A stretch of DNA of 64,000 nucleotides from positions 1,240,001-1,304,000 of the forward strand of contig NZ_BDBK01000001.1 in the NCBI RefSeq assembly GCF_001612945.1, given 5' to 3'. This stretch comes from Nocardia inohanensis NBRC 100128. GTDB taxonomy: Bacteria > Actinomycetota > Actinomycetes > Mycobacteriales > Mycobacteriaceae. The number at the start of each line of letters is the position of its first letter. Within the stretch, counting starts at the first letter, position 1. The notes beneath the pieces were generated by a model that searched no databases, was not told where the DNA came from, and saw only the letters and a program-made list of their open reading frames with translations. Made by a program: the position numbers and the translations under genes. Of the stretch, positions 17,906 to 25,488 are shown piece after piece.

Positions 17906-18337
17906 CTAACGCGCCGGACCACCCACGCGAGCGATGTAGGCGATCGCACGTGCCCAGGGGTCATGCAGGTACTCGGCGCGGGTGCGATGCCAATGGCGGG
18001 CACAGAATTCATCCAGCCCCATGCGGAGACGCCTGGCCCGATAGTCGGATGCGGGTTCGCAGGCGCGGGTGACGGCCAGCAATTCGGCCTCGAGAGTCCA
18101 GCCGCAATGGTCGAACGCCCATGTTCCATCGCTGATGTAGACGTGAGCGGGGTCGGTTTCACCGACAGCCCAGAGCCCTGTCGGGAGGTAACCGCGCGGA
18201 TGGGTGTGCAGGAAGGCGTAAGTGAGGATGTGGCAGGCGCCTGCGGCGAAGAACCATTGATCGTCGCGATGCCAGGACAGGTCGGGGTCGGAACGCTCCA
18301 GCGGAGTGCGACGGTAGGCGGAGCACGGAACGTACAC
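17906..18337 (-). CDS. Orphan 143-residue protein with possible Cys-His active site
   Basis: I do not recognise a named family. The protein has Cys35-His36 at the start of a helix (GACHILTYAF), then His65 in a strand (AHVYISDG) followed by Asp70 and the motif AFDHCGW (Asp76). This order of Cys, then His on a strand, then Asp is what papain-like and transglutaminase-like folds show, so a thiol hydrolase is conceivable; this is inference only. The rest is rich in Arg, Trp and Tyr. It lies just downstream of the GntR/membrane-protein pair on the same strand with a 33-base gap, so it may belong to that unit. Confidence 0.6.
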   Translation of the reverse strand: MYVPCSAYRRTPLERSDPDLSWHRDDQWFFAAGACHILTYAFLHTHPRGYLPTGLWAVGETDPAHVYISDGTWAFDHCGWTLEAELLAVTRACEPASDYRARRLRMGLDEFCARHWHRTRAEYLHDPWARAIAYIARVGGPAR

Positions 18338-18370
18338 GCTGCCAGCGTAATCCGCTCACGTTGGTGTATG

Positions 18371-19099
18371 TCAGCAGTAGCTTCGGGGGTCGATGCGTTC
18401 GGCTATCGGCCAAGCTGCGGGTTCGAGGGCGGCGTGACCGGCGACTGCGCGAACGGCTTCGTCGATGGTGCAGGCCGAGCAGATGTAGATGTCGTGGGTG
18501 ACGGTGACGCGGGTGCGTGCGGGTGAGAATCGGCCCCAGGGTTGAGCGCAGCGCGGGCATCGGGGCGCGACCATTCCTACTCCGTAGGTGCGGCCGAAGG
18601 TGGGCTTGTCGAGGCGCTGATCAGGTTGGTGCGCAACGGGATAGGGGGCGATTCCCATTGCCCACATGGCGGCAGCGGGATCGGCTACCGAGACCGTGAC
18701 CGCGCGGCCGCTCGTCAGGCGCAGGCGTAGTGCGGGGCCACTTCTCGGGGTCAGGAACCAGCCGCGCTTTCGCAGCCAGAACACGCCCTGGGAACTCCGG
18801 GCCGTGAACGGCAGAAATGTGATTTCGGCGTGGGTGATGTTCGCTCGGGTAATCGTGAATCGCGGGTGACCGAACAGGCCGCAGCGGACGGTCAGGCCGG
18901 TGGGGTTGGCGCTGACGCGCTGGCTTGCTTCCAGCACGGCTTTTACGAACGCGATGGGTAGGACGATGGCGTTGACGACGAGGAGCCAGCCTCCGGTCAC
19001 CATTACGACGTTGTACATCGTCACCGCTGAGGTCAAGCCGTTGAACCCCAGCATCATCCAGTTCGTGACGCGGCAGGTGTAGACCGTCGACACGGGCAT
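18371..19099 (-). CDS. Membrane protein with PH-like middle and C-terminal zinc-ribbon motif
   Basis: The 242-residue protein has two predicted membrane helices near the N terminus (about 12-30 and 31-55), a beta-rich middle (about 65-150) like bacterial PH-domain membrane proteins, and two Cys pairs near the end, CPRC (181-184) and CSAC (207-210), that could hold zinc. The tail after CSAC (TIDEAVRA with a later WP) looks like a motif seen in phage and plasmid proteins of actinomycetes. Its ATG overlaps the stop of the GntR gene (TAATG), so the two are translationally coupled and the protein is probably what the GntR controls. No function can be named. Confidence 0.62.
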   Translation of the reverse strand: MPVSTVYTCRVTNWMMLGFNGLTSAVTMYNVVMVTGGWLLVVNAIVLPIAFVKAVLEASQRVSANPTGLTVRCGLFGHPRFTITRANITHAEITFLPFTARSSQGVFWLRKRGWFLTPRSGPALRLRLTSGRAVTVSVADPAAAMWAMGIAPYPVAHQPDQRLDKPTFGRTYGVGMVAPRCPRCAQPWGRFSPARTRVTVTHDIYICSACTIDEAVRAVAGHAALEPAAWPIAERIDPRSYC

Positions 19100-19446
19100 T
19101 ACATCAGCTCCTCGATCATGCCGAGAACCTCGGCCTTGCTGTAACCGTTCGCGCGTGCGCAGTCGATCAGTTGACGGGCGGCCTGTTCCATCGGAGCCGC
19201 GGAGGGCGCCTTCGCGGTCACGCGAACTCCGCGCCCGCGCCGGAAATCCACCACCCCCTCTCCCCGTAGCCGCCGGTAGGCAGCCAGGACGGTGTTGCGG
19301 TCGACAGCGAGCGCGAGCGCCAATTCCGTTGCGGGCGGGAGCTGTTCGTTGACGGACAACTCACCGGTGCTGACCGCACGCCGGACGCACGCTGCAATCT
19401 GGTCTTGCAGCGACACCCTCGATGTCTGGTCGATCTGCCACAGCAT
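19099..19446 (-). CDS. Short GntR-family repressor, YtrA type
   Basis: This 115-residue protein is a GntR winged HTH (about 10-75, with LPPATELALALAVDRNTVLAAY shortened here to ELALALAVDRNTVLAAYRRL) followed by only about 40 residues. That size is typical of the YtrA subfamily, which lacks a large effector domain and usually controls a membrane transporter or membrane protein in its own operon. The downstream overlapping gene encodes such a membrane protein. The start codon lies within the right arm of a perfect operator, so autorepression is very likely. Confidence 0.87.
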   Translation of the reverse strand: MLWQIDQTSRVSLQDQIAACVRRAVSTGELSVNEQLPPATELALALAVDRNTVLAAYRRLRGEGVVDFRRGRGVRVTAKAPSAAPMEQAARQLIDCARANGYSKAEVLGMIEELM

Positions 19447-19469
19447 GGTGCTAATGAAAGTAGCACCAT
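19445..19469. promoter_or_regulatory. Perfect GntR (YtrA-type) operator over the start codon
   Basis: ATGGTGCTA (19445-19453) and TAGCACCAT (19461-19469) are perfect 9-base arms around a 7-base spacer. The GntR start codon (19446-19444, minus strand) sits inside the first arm. The next bases leave almost no room for a ribosome-binding site, so the transcript may be leaderless or nearly so. Confidence 0.75.
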
Positions 19470-19648
19470 CGACTCGATTTTGCGTGTCGAGCAGCTAGGA
19501 AATCCTCGGCTTCAGGTGAGGTTCAGTCGAGCGAGTAGAGCTGTCAACCCGCTGTGCACCATGTCGTCATCACCGGTGTCGAGGCCGTTCATCGGAGAAT
19601 CCCACCTGTCCACGTTATGGCACGCGATCGTGCGCCGTCGTATGCGAG

Positions 19649-20302
19649 CTATTTCGCAGTGGCTACTTTGTCGACGGCGGCGGTGAAGATCTTGTCGAAG
19701 GCTTGTTTGTCGATTTCGGAGTCCAGGGTGACGGCGGAGAGGTAGACGGTCATGCCCCGGAGGGTGGCGATGGCATCCAATTTGATGGTGGTGGAGGAGC
19801 TGCCGCCGGTGCTGTAGGCGACGGCTTGGGTGGTTTTCAGGGCGGTGGGCAGGGGGACCTCGGTGAATTTGTACTCGTAGTCGCTGTTTTTGTCGTGGAC
19901 CTTCACGTTCGCGCATTGGCGGAGGAGTCGGTCTTTGATCTTCGCGATATTCACGGTGGAGTCGATGACCGCTTCGACGTAGATCACGTTGTGGGTATCG
20001 TCGGTGGCACCCAGTATGGACATGCTGTTGTCGGCGATGCCTTCCAGCGGATTCCGGGCGTTCTCGGTACAGGCAGCGGGCGTGACGGACTCGTGGGTTC
20101 CGCTGGTTGTCTCGTCGGGGGAGTCCGGAGGATCGGTTTCCGTTTGGGTTCCGGCCGGGAAGTCCGATGCCGTCAGCAGTAGCTCCACACGGGGAGTGCT
20201 CGGCTTCGGCTGGGAGGGCGTGGTTTCGGTCCCCGAGTCGGTGCAACCGGCCGACATTGTTACGACGATCGCCGCGGCGGCCGTAATTACTCCCCATCGC
20301 AT
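19649..20302 (-). CDS. Lipoprotein of unknown function
   Basis: The 217-residue protein begins with a basic-hydrophobic signal and a lipobox MSAGC (Cys20), then a Thr/Pro/Ser-rich linker to about residue 75. The folded part has cysteines near ACTEN and RQCANV and resembles, loosely, the extracellular sensor-type lipoproteins common in Nocardia (PknH-sensor or DUF5642-like). It should be anchored on the outer face of the membrane. It stands alone between the GntR unit and the DEAD-box helicase, and its role is unknown. Confidence 0.75.
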   Translation of the reverse strand: MRWGVITAAAAIVVTMSAGCTDSGTETTPSQPKPSTPRVELLLTASDFPAGTQTETDPPDSPDETTSGTHESVTPAACTENARNPLEGIADNSMSILGATDDTHNVIYVEAVIDSTVNIAKIKDRLLRQCANVKVHDKNSDYEYKFTEVPLPTALKTTQAVAYSTGGSSSTTIKLDAIATLRGMTVYLSAVTLDSEIDKQAFDKIFTAAVDKVATAK

Positions 20303-20409
20303 TCGCTGAGGATAGTCGTACGGCGGGAATCGCGGAATCGATTGTGCTGCTTAGGCTCTCGCGAGTTCGGAGAATTCGATGTTTATTCAAAACTTATCGA
20401 TGACAGGTA

Positions 20410-20443
20410 AAAGGCCCGGAAGCGGGGATGTTTCCGGGCCTTT
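20410..20443 (-). terminator. Rho-independent terminator of DEAD-box helicase gene
   Basis: Arms AAAGGCCCGGAA (20410-20421) and TTCCGGGCCTTT (20432-20443) pair over 12 bases around a 10-base loop. Read on the minus strand the hairpin begins 15 bases after the helicase stop and ends in TTTT. Confidence 0.85.
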
Positions 20444-20458
20444 CGCTATTCGGGTGGA

Positions 20459-22072
20459 TCAGCCGCGACGGCGGTTACCGCCGCCGGTGCGGGAGAAGCC
20501 TGCGAGGCCGCCGGTGCTGCCGGCCGGGGCCGCCGAACCGCGGCCGGAGGTGCGGCCGCCGGCGGAGGCGCCGCGGGTCGAGCCGCCGGAGGCGCCGGTG
20601 GTGCGGGCGTTGTCACGGGCGCCGCCGGTGCGGCCGTTGCCCGCGTCGGCGTTCTTGCGGCCGGTGCCGGAGCCGTTGTGGCCGTTGGACTTGCGCGGTT
20701 CCGCGGTGGCCGCGGACTGGGTGCCGCGGGCGGGACGCTTGCGGGCGGTGGGGGCGCCGGCGGGGCTGTGCGCGGGCTGGCGGGTGCGCGATTGGCCCTG
20801 GGCCGCACCGCGATTGCGGGGGCGGCGGGCGCCGGCGGCGCGGTGGTGGTCGTCCGAGGTGGGCTCGGGGCGGAAGTCGGTTTGGGCGACCAGGGGGGCG
20901 ACGGTGCCGACCAGGGCGATGACGGCGGGGGAGGCGGCGGTCACCGTCTGCGGCTTGACGTCGATCTTGGCCTTGCGCATGAGGGCGGTGAGGTCGCCGC
21001 GCTGATCGGGGAGGATCAGGGTGATGACGTCACCGGCGCTGCCGGCGCGCGCGGTGCGGCCGGAGCGGTGCAGGTAGGCCTTGTGCTCGGCGGGCGGGTC
21101 GACGTGCACGACCAGTTCGACGCCGTCGACGTGCACGCCGCGGGCGGCGACGTCGGTGGCGACCAGGACCTTGGCCGAACCTTCGGAGAAGATGGCCAGG
21201 TTGCGGTCACGGGCGGGCTGGGAGAGGTTGCCGTGCAGGTCGACCGCGGGGATGCCGGAGGTGGTGAGCTGCTTGGCGAGCTTGCGCGCCTGATGCTTGG
21301 TGCGGGTGAACAGGATTCGGCGGCCGGTGCCCGAAGCCAGACGCTCCACCACCGCCCGCTTGACGTCCGCGCCCTTGACCTCGAATACGTGATGGGTCAT
21401 GGCGGCGACGGGCGAGTTGGCCTCGTCCACGGAGTGCAGAACCGCTTGCGGGAGGAAGCGTTTCACGAGCTTGTTCACGCCGTTGTCGAGCGTGGCGGAG
21501 AACAGCAGCCGCTGACCGTGCTCGGGCGTGGCGGCCAGAATACGGGTAACGGCGGGCAGGAAGCCCAGGTCGGCCATGTGGTCGGCCTCGTCGATGACGG
21601 TGACCTCGACCGCGTCCAAGCTGATCAGGCCCTGCTTCATCAGGTCCTCGAGGCGGCCCGGGCAGGCGACGACGATATCGACGCCGCGCTTGAGCGCCTG
21701 CACCTGACGATGCTGGGAAACCCCGCCGAAAATGGTGGTGACGGTCATCCGGTAGGCCCCGGCCAGCGGTTCGATGGCGGCCGCGATCTGGGTCGCGAGC
21801 TCACGAGTCGGCGCGAGAATCAGCCCGACCGGGCGATTCGGCACGCGCCGGCCGGCCAGCTCACCGGCCAGCCGATCGACCATGGGAATGGAGAAGGCGA
21901 GCGTCTTACCGCTGCCGGTCTTGCCGCGTCCGAGCACATCGCGCCCGTTCAGCGAATCGGGCAGGGTGTCGGCCTGGATGGGGAAGGGAGCGGTGATCCC
22001 GGCGGCGTCGAGCGCACGCACGAGCGGCTCCTTCACACCGAGGGACGCGAAGGTGGCAGGTGTGGAATTCAT
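20459..22072 (-). CDS. DEAD-box ATP-dependent RNA helicase (RhlE-like)
   Basis: The 537-residue protein has the full DEAD-box core: an FASLGV Q-motif region with Gln33, Walker A GKTGSGKT (50-57), PTRELATQ (88-95), DEAD (161-164), SAT (192-194) and HRSGRTAR (335-342). After about residue 390 comes a 140-residue disordered tail rich in Gly, Arg, Ser, Thr and Ala (repeated GG/RG/SG), typical of actinobacterial RhlE-type helicases that act in RNA decay or ribosome assembly, often under cold stress. The gene has a long structured leader and a strong terminator and is monocistronic. Confidence 0.92.
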   Translation of the reverse strand: MNSTPATFASLGVKEPLVRALDAAGITAPFPIQADTLPDSLNGRDVLGRGKTGSGKTLAFSIPMVDRLAGELAGRRVPNRPVGLILAPTRELATQIAAAIEPLAGAYRMTVTTIFGGVSQHRQVQALKRGVDIVVACPGRLEDLMKQGLISLDAVEVTVIDEADHMADLGFLPAVTRILAATPEHGQRLLFSATLDNGVNKLVKRFLPQAVLHSVDEANSPVAAMTHHVFEVKGADVKRAVVERLASGTGRRILFTRTKHQARKLAKQLTTSGIPAVDLHGNLSQPARDRNLAIFSEGSAKVLVATDVAARGVHVDGVELVVHVDPPAEHKAYLHRSGRTARAGSAGDVITLILPDQRGDLTALMRKAKIDVKPQTVTAASPAVIALVGTVAPLVAQTDFRPEPTSDDHHRAAGARRPRNRGAAQGQSRTRQPAHSPAGAPTARKRPARGTQSAATAEPRKSNGHNGSGTGRKNADAGNGRTGGARDNARTTGASGGSTRGASAGGRTSGRGSAAPAGSTGGLAGFSRTGGGNRRRG

Positions 22073-22089
22073 AGGTGTAGCGGTGCCTT

Positions 22090-22136
22090 TCGGGCATCGG
22101 GTGGTGCCCGAGCCGTGCTGCGGACTTCACGTCCGC
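22090..22136 (-). promoter_or_regulatory. Two hairpins in the helicase 5' leader
   Basis: Just upstream of the helicase ATG (22072) the transcript can fold into TCGGGCA (22090-22096) with TGCCCGA (22105-22111), and GCGGAC (22120-22125) with GTCCGC (22131-22136). The first covers the likely ribosome-binding region. An open short frame also enters the helicase start from upstream. Leader-based self-control, as known for some DEAD-box genes in other bacteria, is possible. Confidence 0.4.
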
Positions 22137-22242
22137 GCCGGGGGCACGGATGGCGAGATTGCCGATGGGCAAAATCGATCGCCGTAAGGAAAGCTTGCCG
22201 CGCAGTTGGGGCTGCTTGCGAAATGGTAGCGATCTACGACGC

Positions 22243-22265
22243 TGGATGTGACCATGTCACATCCA
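22243..22265. promoter_or_regulatory. 23-base perfect palindrome upstream of helicase gene
   Basis: Arms TGGATGTGAC (22243-22252) and GTCACATCCA (22256-22265) are perfect over 10 bases with spacer CAT. It lies about 170 bases upstream of the helicase start and 4 bases from the stop of the MFS gene. The core TGTGA-N5-TCACA is one base tighter than a CRP site, so it is not a normal CRP box. There is no T-run, so an operator is more likely than a terminator. Confidence 0.5.
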
Positions 22266-22268
22266 TGA

Positions 22269-23855
22269 TCAAATATCTTGGTCGTCGCCGAGTCTAGCCG
22301 ACTTGTGGCTCCGCAAGTCAAACGGGTGATCGAGATCGCGTCTCGGACGGCCGGGCGCGGCCAGTGCGAGCACCGCGCCGGCGGCGGCGATTACCGCCAG
22401 GACCAGGGTCGCTCGGGTGTTTCCGTGCACGAAGGACTCTTTGGCGAAATCGGCGAGCGGCCGGGCCGCGGGTCCGGCGTGGTCGGCGACGGCGAGCGCG
22501 GCGGCCAGCGAATCAGCGACCGGTTCGCGGACCGCTTCGGGCAGTCGCGGCAGGGCGGGCCGAATCCGGTCGCGATAACCGGCGGCTAACAGACTGCCCG
22601 CGAGCGCGATGCCGATGGCCGCGCCGATCTCGCGGGTGGCATCGTTCACCGCGGCGGCGACACCGTGCTTCTCGACGGGCGTGTCGGCGACGATGGCGGC
22701 GGTGGCCGGAGTCGCGCACAACCCCAGCCCGATACCGCTGATCAGCATGGGCCACAGCACGCCGAGGTAACCGGTGTGCACGGTGATGCGGGTCATCAGC
22801 GCCAATCCGGCGGCGAGGATCGACATTCCGGTGCAGGTCATCAACCGCAGCCCGAGCCGATCGGTGAGCCACGGCGCGACGATGGCGAGCGTGACCACGG
22901 GCAGCATCATCGGGATGAGCGCCGCCGCCGACTTCAGCGGCGAATAGCCGAGAATCAGTTGCAGATGCTGGACCAGCAGCAGGAACACCCCGAAGGTGAC
23001 CAGGAATTGCAGTGTCAGCGAGACGATTCCGCTGGAGAAACCGCGCCGCGCGAACAATCGAATGGGCAGCAGCGGATGGCTCACCCGCAGTTCGGCGAGC
23101 ACGAACAGCCCGAGCGCGACCGACGCGCCACCGCACAAGCCGAGCGTCAGCGGATCGAGCCAGCTCCGGTGCGGCGCTTCGGTGATCGCGGCGACGAACA
23201 ATCCGACCGCCGCCGCGGAGGTCGCCGCGCCCGCGAAATCGATACGCGGGCGGGTGTAGTCGCGCGACTCGGGGATGCGGACGGCCGCGACCGCCAGCAC
23301 CGCGGCACCGGCGGCCAGCCCGATGAAGATGGCGGGCCAATCCCAGCGCTGCATGATCAGCCCGGAACCCAGCAGCCCCGCACCGCCACCCGCGCCCGCC
23401 ACCCCCGCCCAGAGTCCGATCGCCCTGCTGCGCAAGTGCTCCGGGAACCCCGCCGTCAGCATCGACAGCGTGGAGGGCATGACCAGCGCCGCCCCGGCTC
23501 CGGACACCGCGCGGGCCGCGATCAGCCACAACGGATCCCGTAAGAGCAACGGCAGCGCCGCGCCCAGACAGAAGACCACCAACCCCGCGATCAGCACTCC
23601 ACGCCGCCCGTACCGATCCCCGAGCGCCCCGCCCGGCAGCACCAGGCAGGCCAGGGCAAGCGTGTAACCATCCACCACCCAGGTCAATTGCGCCTGCGTC
23701 GCACCGGTCGACACGGCGATCTGCGGCAGCGCGGTATAGAGCGCCGCCATCGACGCGATCACCAGGGCGACCGCCGCACAGGACACCGTCAACGTCCAGC
23801 GCAGCGCGCGAGCCGAGGGCGGCGCGGAGTGAATGTCGGTGTGCGGGGCCGTCAT
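22269..23855 (-). CDS. MFS drug exporter, DHA2-type (14 TM)
   Basis: The 528-residue protein has about 14 predicted membrane helices and the DHA2 marks: TWVVDGYTLALACLVLPGGALGDR with the motif A region shortened here to GGALGDRYGRRGVL, and a proline/glycine motif C in the fifth helix (GAALVMPSTLSML region). These antiporters expel drugs or other amphipathic compounds using the proton gradient. GGAGG five bases before ATG 23855 sets the start. It is divergent from a TetR gene, with two palindromic operators between them, so it is almost certainly repressed by it. Confidence 0.9.
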   Translation of the reverse strand: MTAPHTDIHSAPPSARALRWTLTVSCAAVALVIASMAALYTALPQIAVSTGATQAQLTWVVDGYTLALACLVLPGGALGDRYGRRGVLIAGLVVFCLGAALPLLLRDPLWLIAARAVSGAGAALVMPSTLSMLTAGFPEHLRSRAIGLWAGVAGAGGGAGLLGSGLIMQRWDWPAIFIGLAAGAAVLAVAAVRIPESRDYTRPRIDFAGAATSAAAVGLFVAAITEAPHRSWLDPLTLGLCGGASVALGLFVLAELRVSHPLLPIRLFARRGFSSGIVSLTLQFLVTFGVFLLLVQHLQLILGYSPLKSAAALIPMMLPVVTLAIVAPWLTDRLGLRLMTCTGMSILAAGLALMTRITVHTGYLGVLWPMLISGIGLGLCATPATAAIVADTPVEKHGVAAAVNDATREIGAAIGIALAGSLLAAGYRDRIRPALPRLPEAVREPVADSLAAALAVADHAGPAARPLADFAKESFVHGNTRATLVLAVIAAAGAVLALAAPGRPRRDLDHPFDLRSHKSARLGDDQDI

Positions 23856-23870
23856 CGGACCTCCAGGAAA

Positions 23871-23907
23871 CGCTACTGAAAGTAGCGCAACGCTACCGCC
23901 GGTAGCG
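23871..23907. promoter_or_regulatory. Twin 17-base palindromic operators
   Basis: CGCTACTGAAAGTAGCG (23871-23887) and CGCTACCGCCGGTAGCG (23891-23907) are both perfect, with 7-base arms and 3-base spacers, and share CGCTAC/GTAGCG. Their centres are 20 bases apart, two helical turns, so two TetR dimers could bind on the same face. They sit between the MFS gene and the divergent TetR gene. Confidence 0.8.
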
Positions 23908-23959
23908 TAACTCGAATACCCTTGATCACGAAAGGTTTTGGATGCGGCATGATGCTCGG

Positions 23960-24589
23960 ATGAACGATTCCGCGCGCGGCGACGAGGACGAGCGCATCGA
24001 CCCGCGCCGGCGGCGTTCACGCGACCGATTGCTGGATGCCGCAACGCAATTGCTGATCTCCGGCGGGGTGCAGGCGGTGACTGTGGAGGCGGTCACCACC
24101 GTGTCGAAGGTCGCCCGGACCACGCTGTACCGAAATTTCGGCAACAGCGCCGGTTTGATCGCTGCCGCTTTCGAACGCCTGCTGCCGCAGATCGAACCGC
24201 CGGATCCGGGGGATTCGGTGCGCCGCCAGCTGATCGATCTACTGCTGCGCCAGGCCGCGGTCATCGACCAGGTGCCGGTGCATGTCACCACGCTCGCCTG
24301 GCTGGGCCTGGGCAGCACCGGCGGCCCGGACACCGGCCGGTCCACTGCCCCCGATTCCCTGCGCGCCCGCGTGATCGAACGCTACCGCCAACCCTTCGAC
24401 CGGGTCCTGGACAGCCCCGCCGCCCGCGTCGAACTCGGCGACTTCGACCGCACACTGGGACTCGCCCAGCTGCTCGGCCCCATCGTCTTCCTGCGTCTGG
24501 TGGAATTGCGTCCCACCACCCGCGCCGACTGCGAACGCATCGTCGACGACTTCCTGGCCACCCATTCCGCACCCGAAGGCACCGCATGA
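23960..24589 (+). CDS. TetR-family repressor of the MFS/LLM locus
   Basis: The 209-residue protein has a TetR HTH (RDRLLDAATQLLISGGVQAV, then VSKVARTTLYRNFGNSAGL). A start at ATG 23942 would add six residues. Its stop TGA overlaps the ATG of the next gene, an LLM oxidoreductase, so the two are coupled. With the divergent MFS exporter and the twin palindromes this forms a self-contained resistance or detoxification cassette in which the ligand may be the exported or oxidised compound. Confidence 0.87.
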   Translation: MNDSARGDEDERIDPRRRRSRDRLLDAATQLLISGGVQAVTVEAVTTVSKVARTTLYRNFGNSAGLIAAAFERLLPQIEPPDPGDSVRRQLIDLLLRQAAVIDQVPVHVTTLAWLGLGSTGGPDTGRSTAPDSLRARVIERYRQPFDRVLDSPAARVELGDFDRTLGLAQLLGPIVFLRLVELRPTTRADCERIVDDFLATHSAPEGTA

Positions 24590-25488
24590 GAATCCGCATG
24601 GGCATCAGCACTCCCGTGGTGCTGGAGATCCCCGGCCGCACCCCCGAATGGGAGCGGACGGCAGGTATCGCCGAGATCGCCCGGATCGCCGAGACCGCCG
24701 ATCGGCTCGGCTTCGACCATCTCACCTGTAGCGAGCATGTCGCGGTCGCGGCGCACTCCGAATCGGCCATGCTGGGCGGATCGCGCGGTACACGCTATTG
24801 GGACCCGCTGTCCACGCTGTCGTACCTGGCGGCGCGCACGACGCGAATTCGGTTGTGCCCCAGTGTTTTAGTGCTCGGGTATCACCATCCGCTGGCGATC
24901 GCGAAACGCTACGGAACCCTCGATGTGATCAGTGCGGGCCGCGTGGTGCTGGGTGTCGGCGTCGGCACGGCCCGCGAGGAATTCGAGTTGCTCGGTGCGC
25001 CGTTCACCGATCGCGGGCGTCGCGCCGACGAGTCGATCACGGCCTTGCGGGCGGCGCTGGGGCAGCGAGTGCCGGAATTCTCGGGCCGCTACTACCGATT
25101 CGAGGGTTTGGTCGTGGACCCGCACGCCGTGCAGGAGCGCATGCCGATCTGGGTCGGCGGATCCAGCGACGCGGCCGTACGCCGGGCAACCGCGCTCGGT
25201 GACGGCTGGATCCCGGCCGGCGTCACGCCCGAACTCCTGCGTGACAGGCTGTCCCGATACCAGCCCGCGGCAAAGGATTTCGAGGTGGTGGTCGGCACGG
25301 CGCAATCGATCGACCCGATATCCGAGCCCGCCCGGGCAGCGGATGTGATCGGCGCGCTGGCGGCGGCCGGGGCGACCATCGTGCAGCCGCGGGTCCGCCA
25401 CGAATCACTCGACCACTATCTCGACCAGCTCACCGCGCTATCGGAGCTGAGCTGCTTCGAACCCTTCACTCCCGCAGCAGATCGATGA
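24586..25488 (+). CDS. LLM-class F420-dependent oxidoreductase
   Basis: The 300-residue protein is a luciferase-like TIM barrel. Marks include GFDHLTCSEH near the start, TRIRLCPSVLVLGYHHPLAIAK shortened here to SVLVLGYHHPLAIAKRYGT, GVGVGTAREEFELLG and MPIWVGGSSDAAVRRA, which recall the Rv2161c-type F420 subfamily. It is translationally coupled to the TetR gene. It may chemically modify the compound sensed by the regulator and exported by the MFS pump. It overlaps the next gene tail to tail by 23 bases. Confidence 0.87.
   Translation: MRIRMGISTPVVLEIPGRTPEWERTAGIAEIARIAETADRLGFDHLTCSEHVAVAAHSESAMLGGSRGTRYWDPLSTLSYLAARTTRIRLCPSVLVLGYHHPLAIAKRYGTLDVISAGRVVLGVGVGTAREEFELLGAPFTDRGRRADESITALRAALGQRVPEFSGRYYRFEGLVVDPHAVQERMPIWVGGSSDAAVRRATALGDGWIPAGVTPELLRDRLSRYQPAAKDFEVVVGTAQSIDPISEPARAADVIGALAAAGATIVQPRVRHESLDHYLDQLTALSELSCFEPFTPAADR

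Noticed and set aside
20459..20900. Repetitive GGC/CCG pattern that could suggest a repeat array
   Set aside because: It encodes the Gly/Arg/Ser-rich disordered tail of the DEAD-box helicase; there are no regular spacers, so it is not CRISPR or a satellite.
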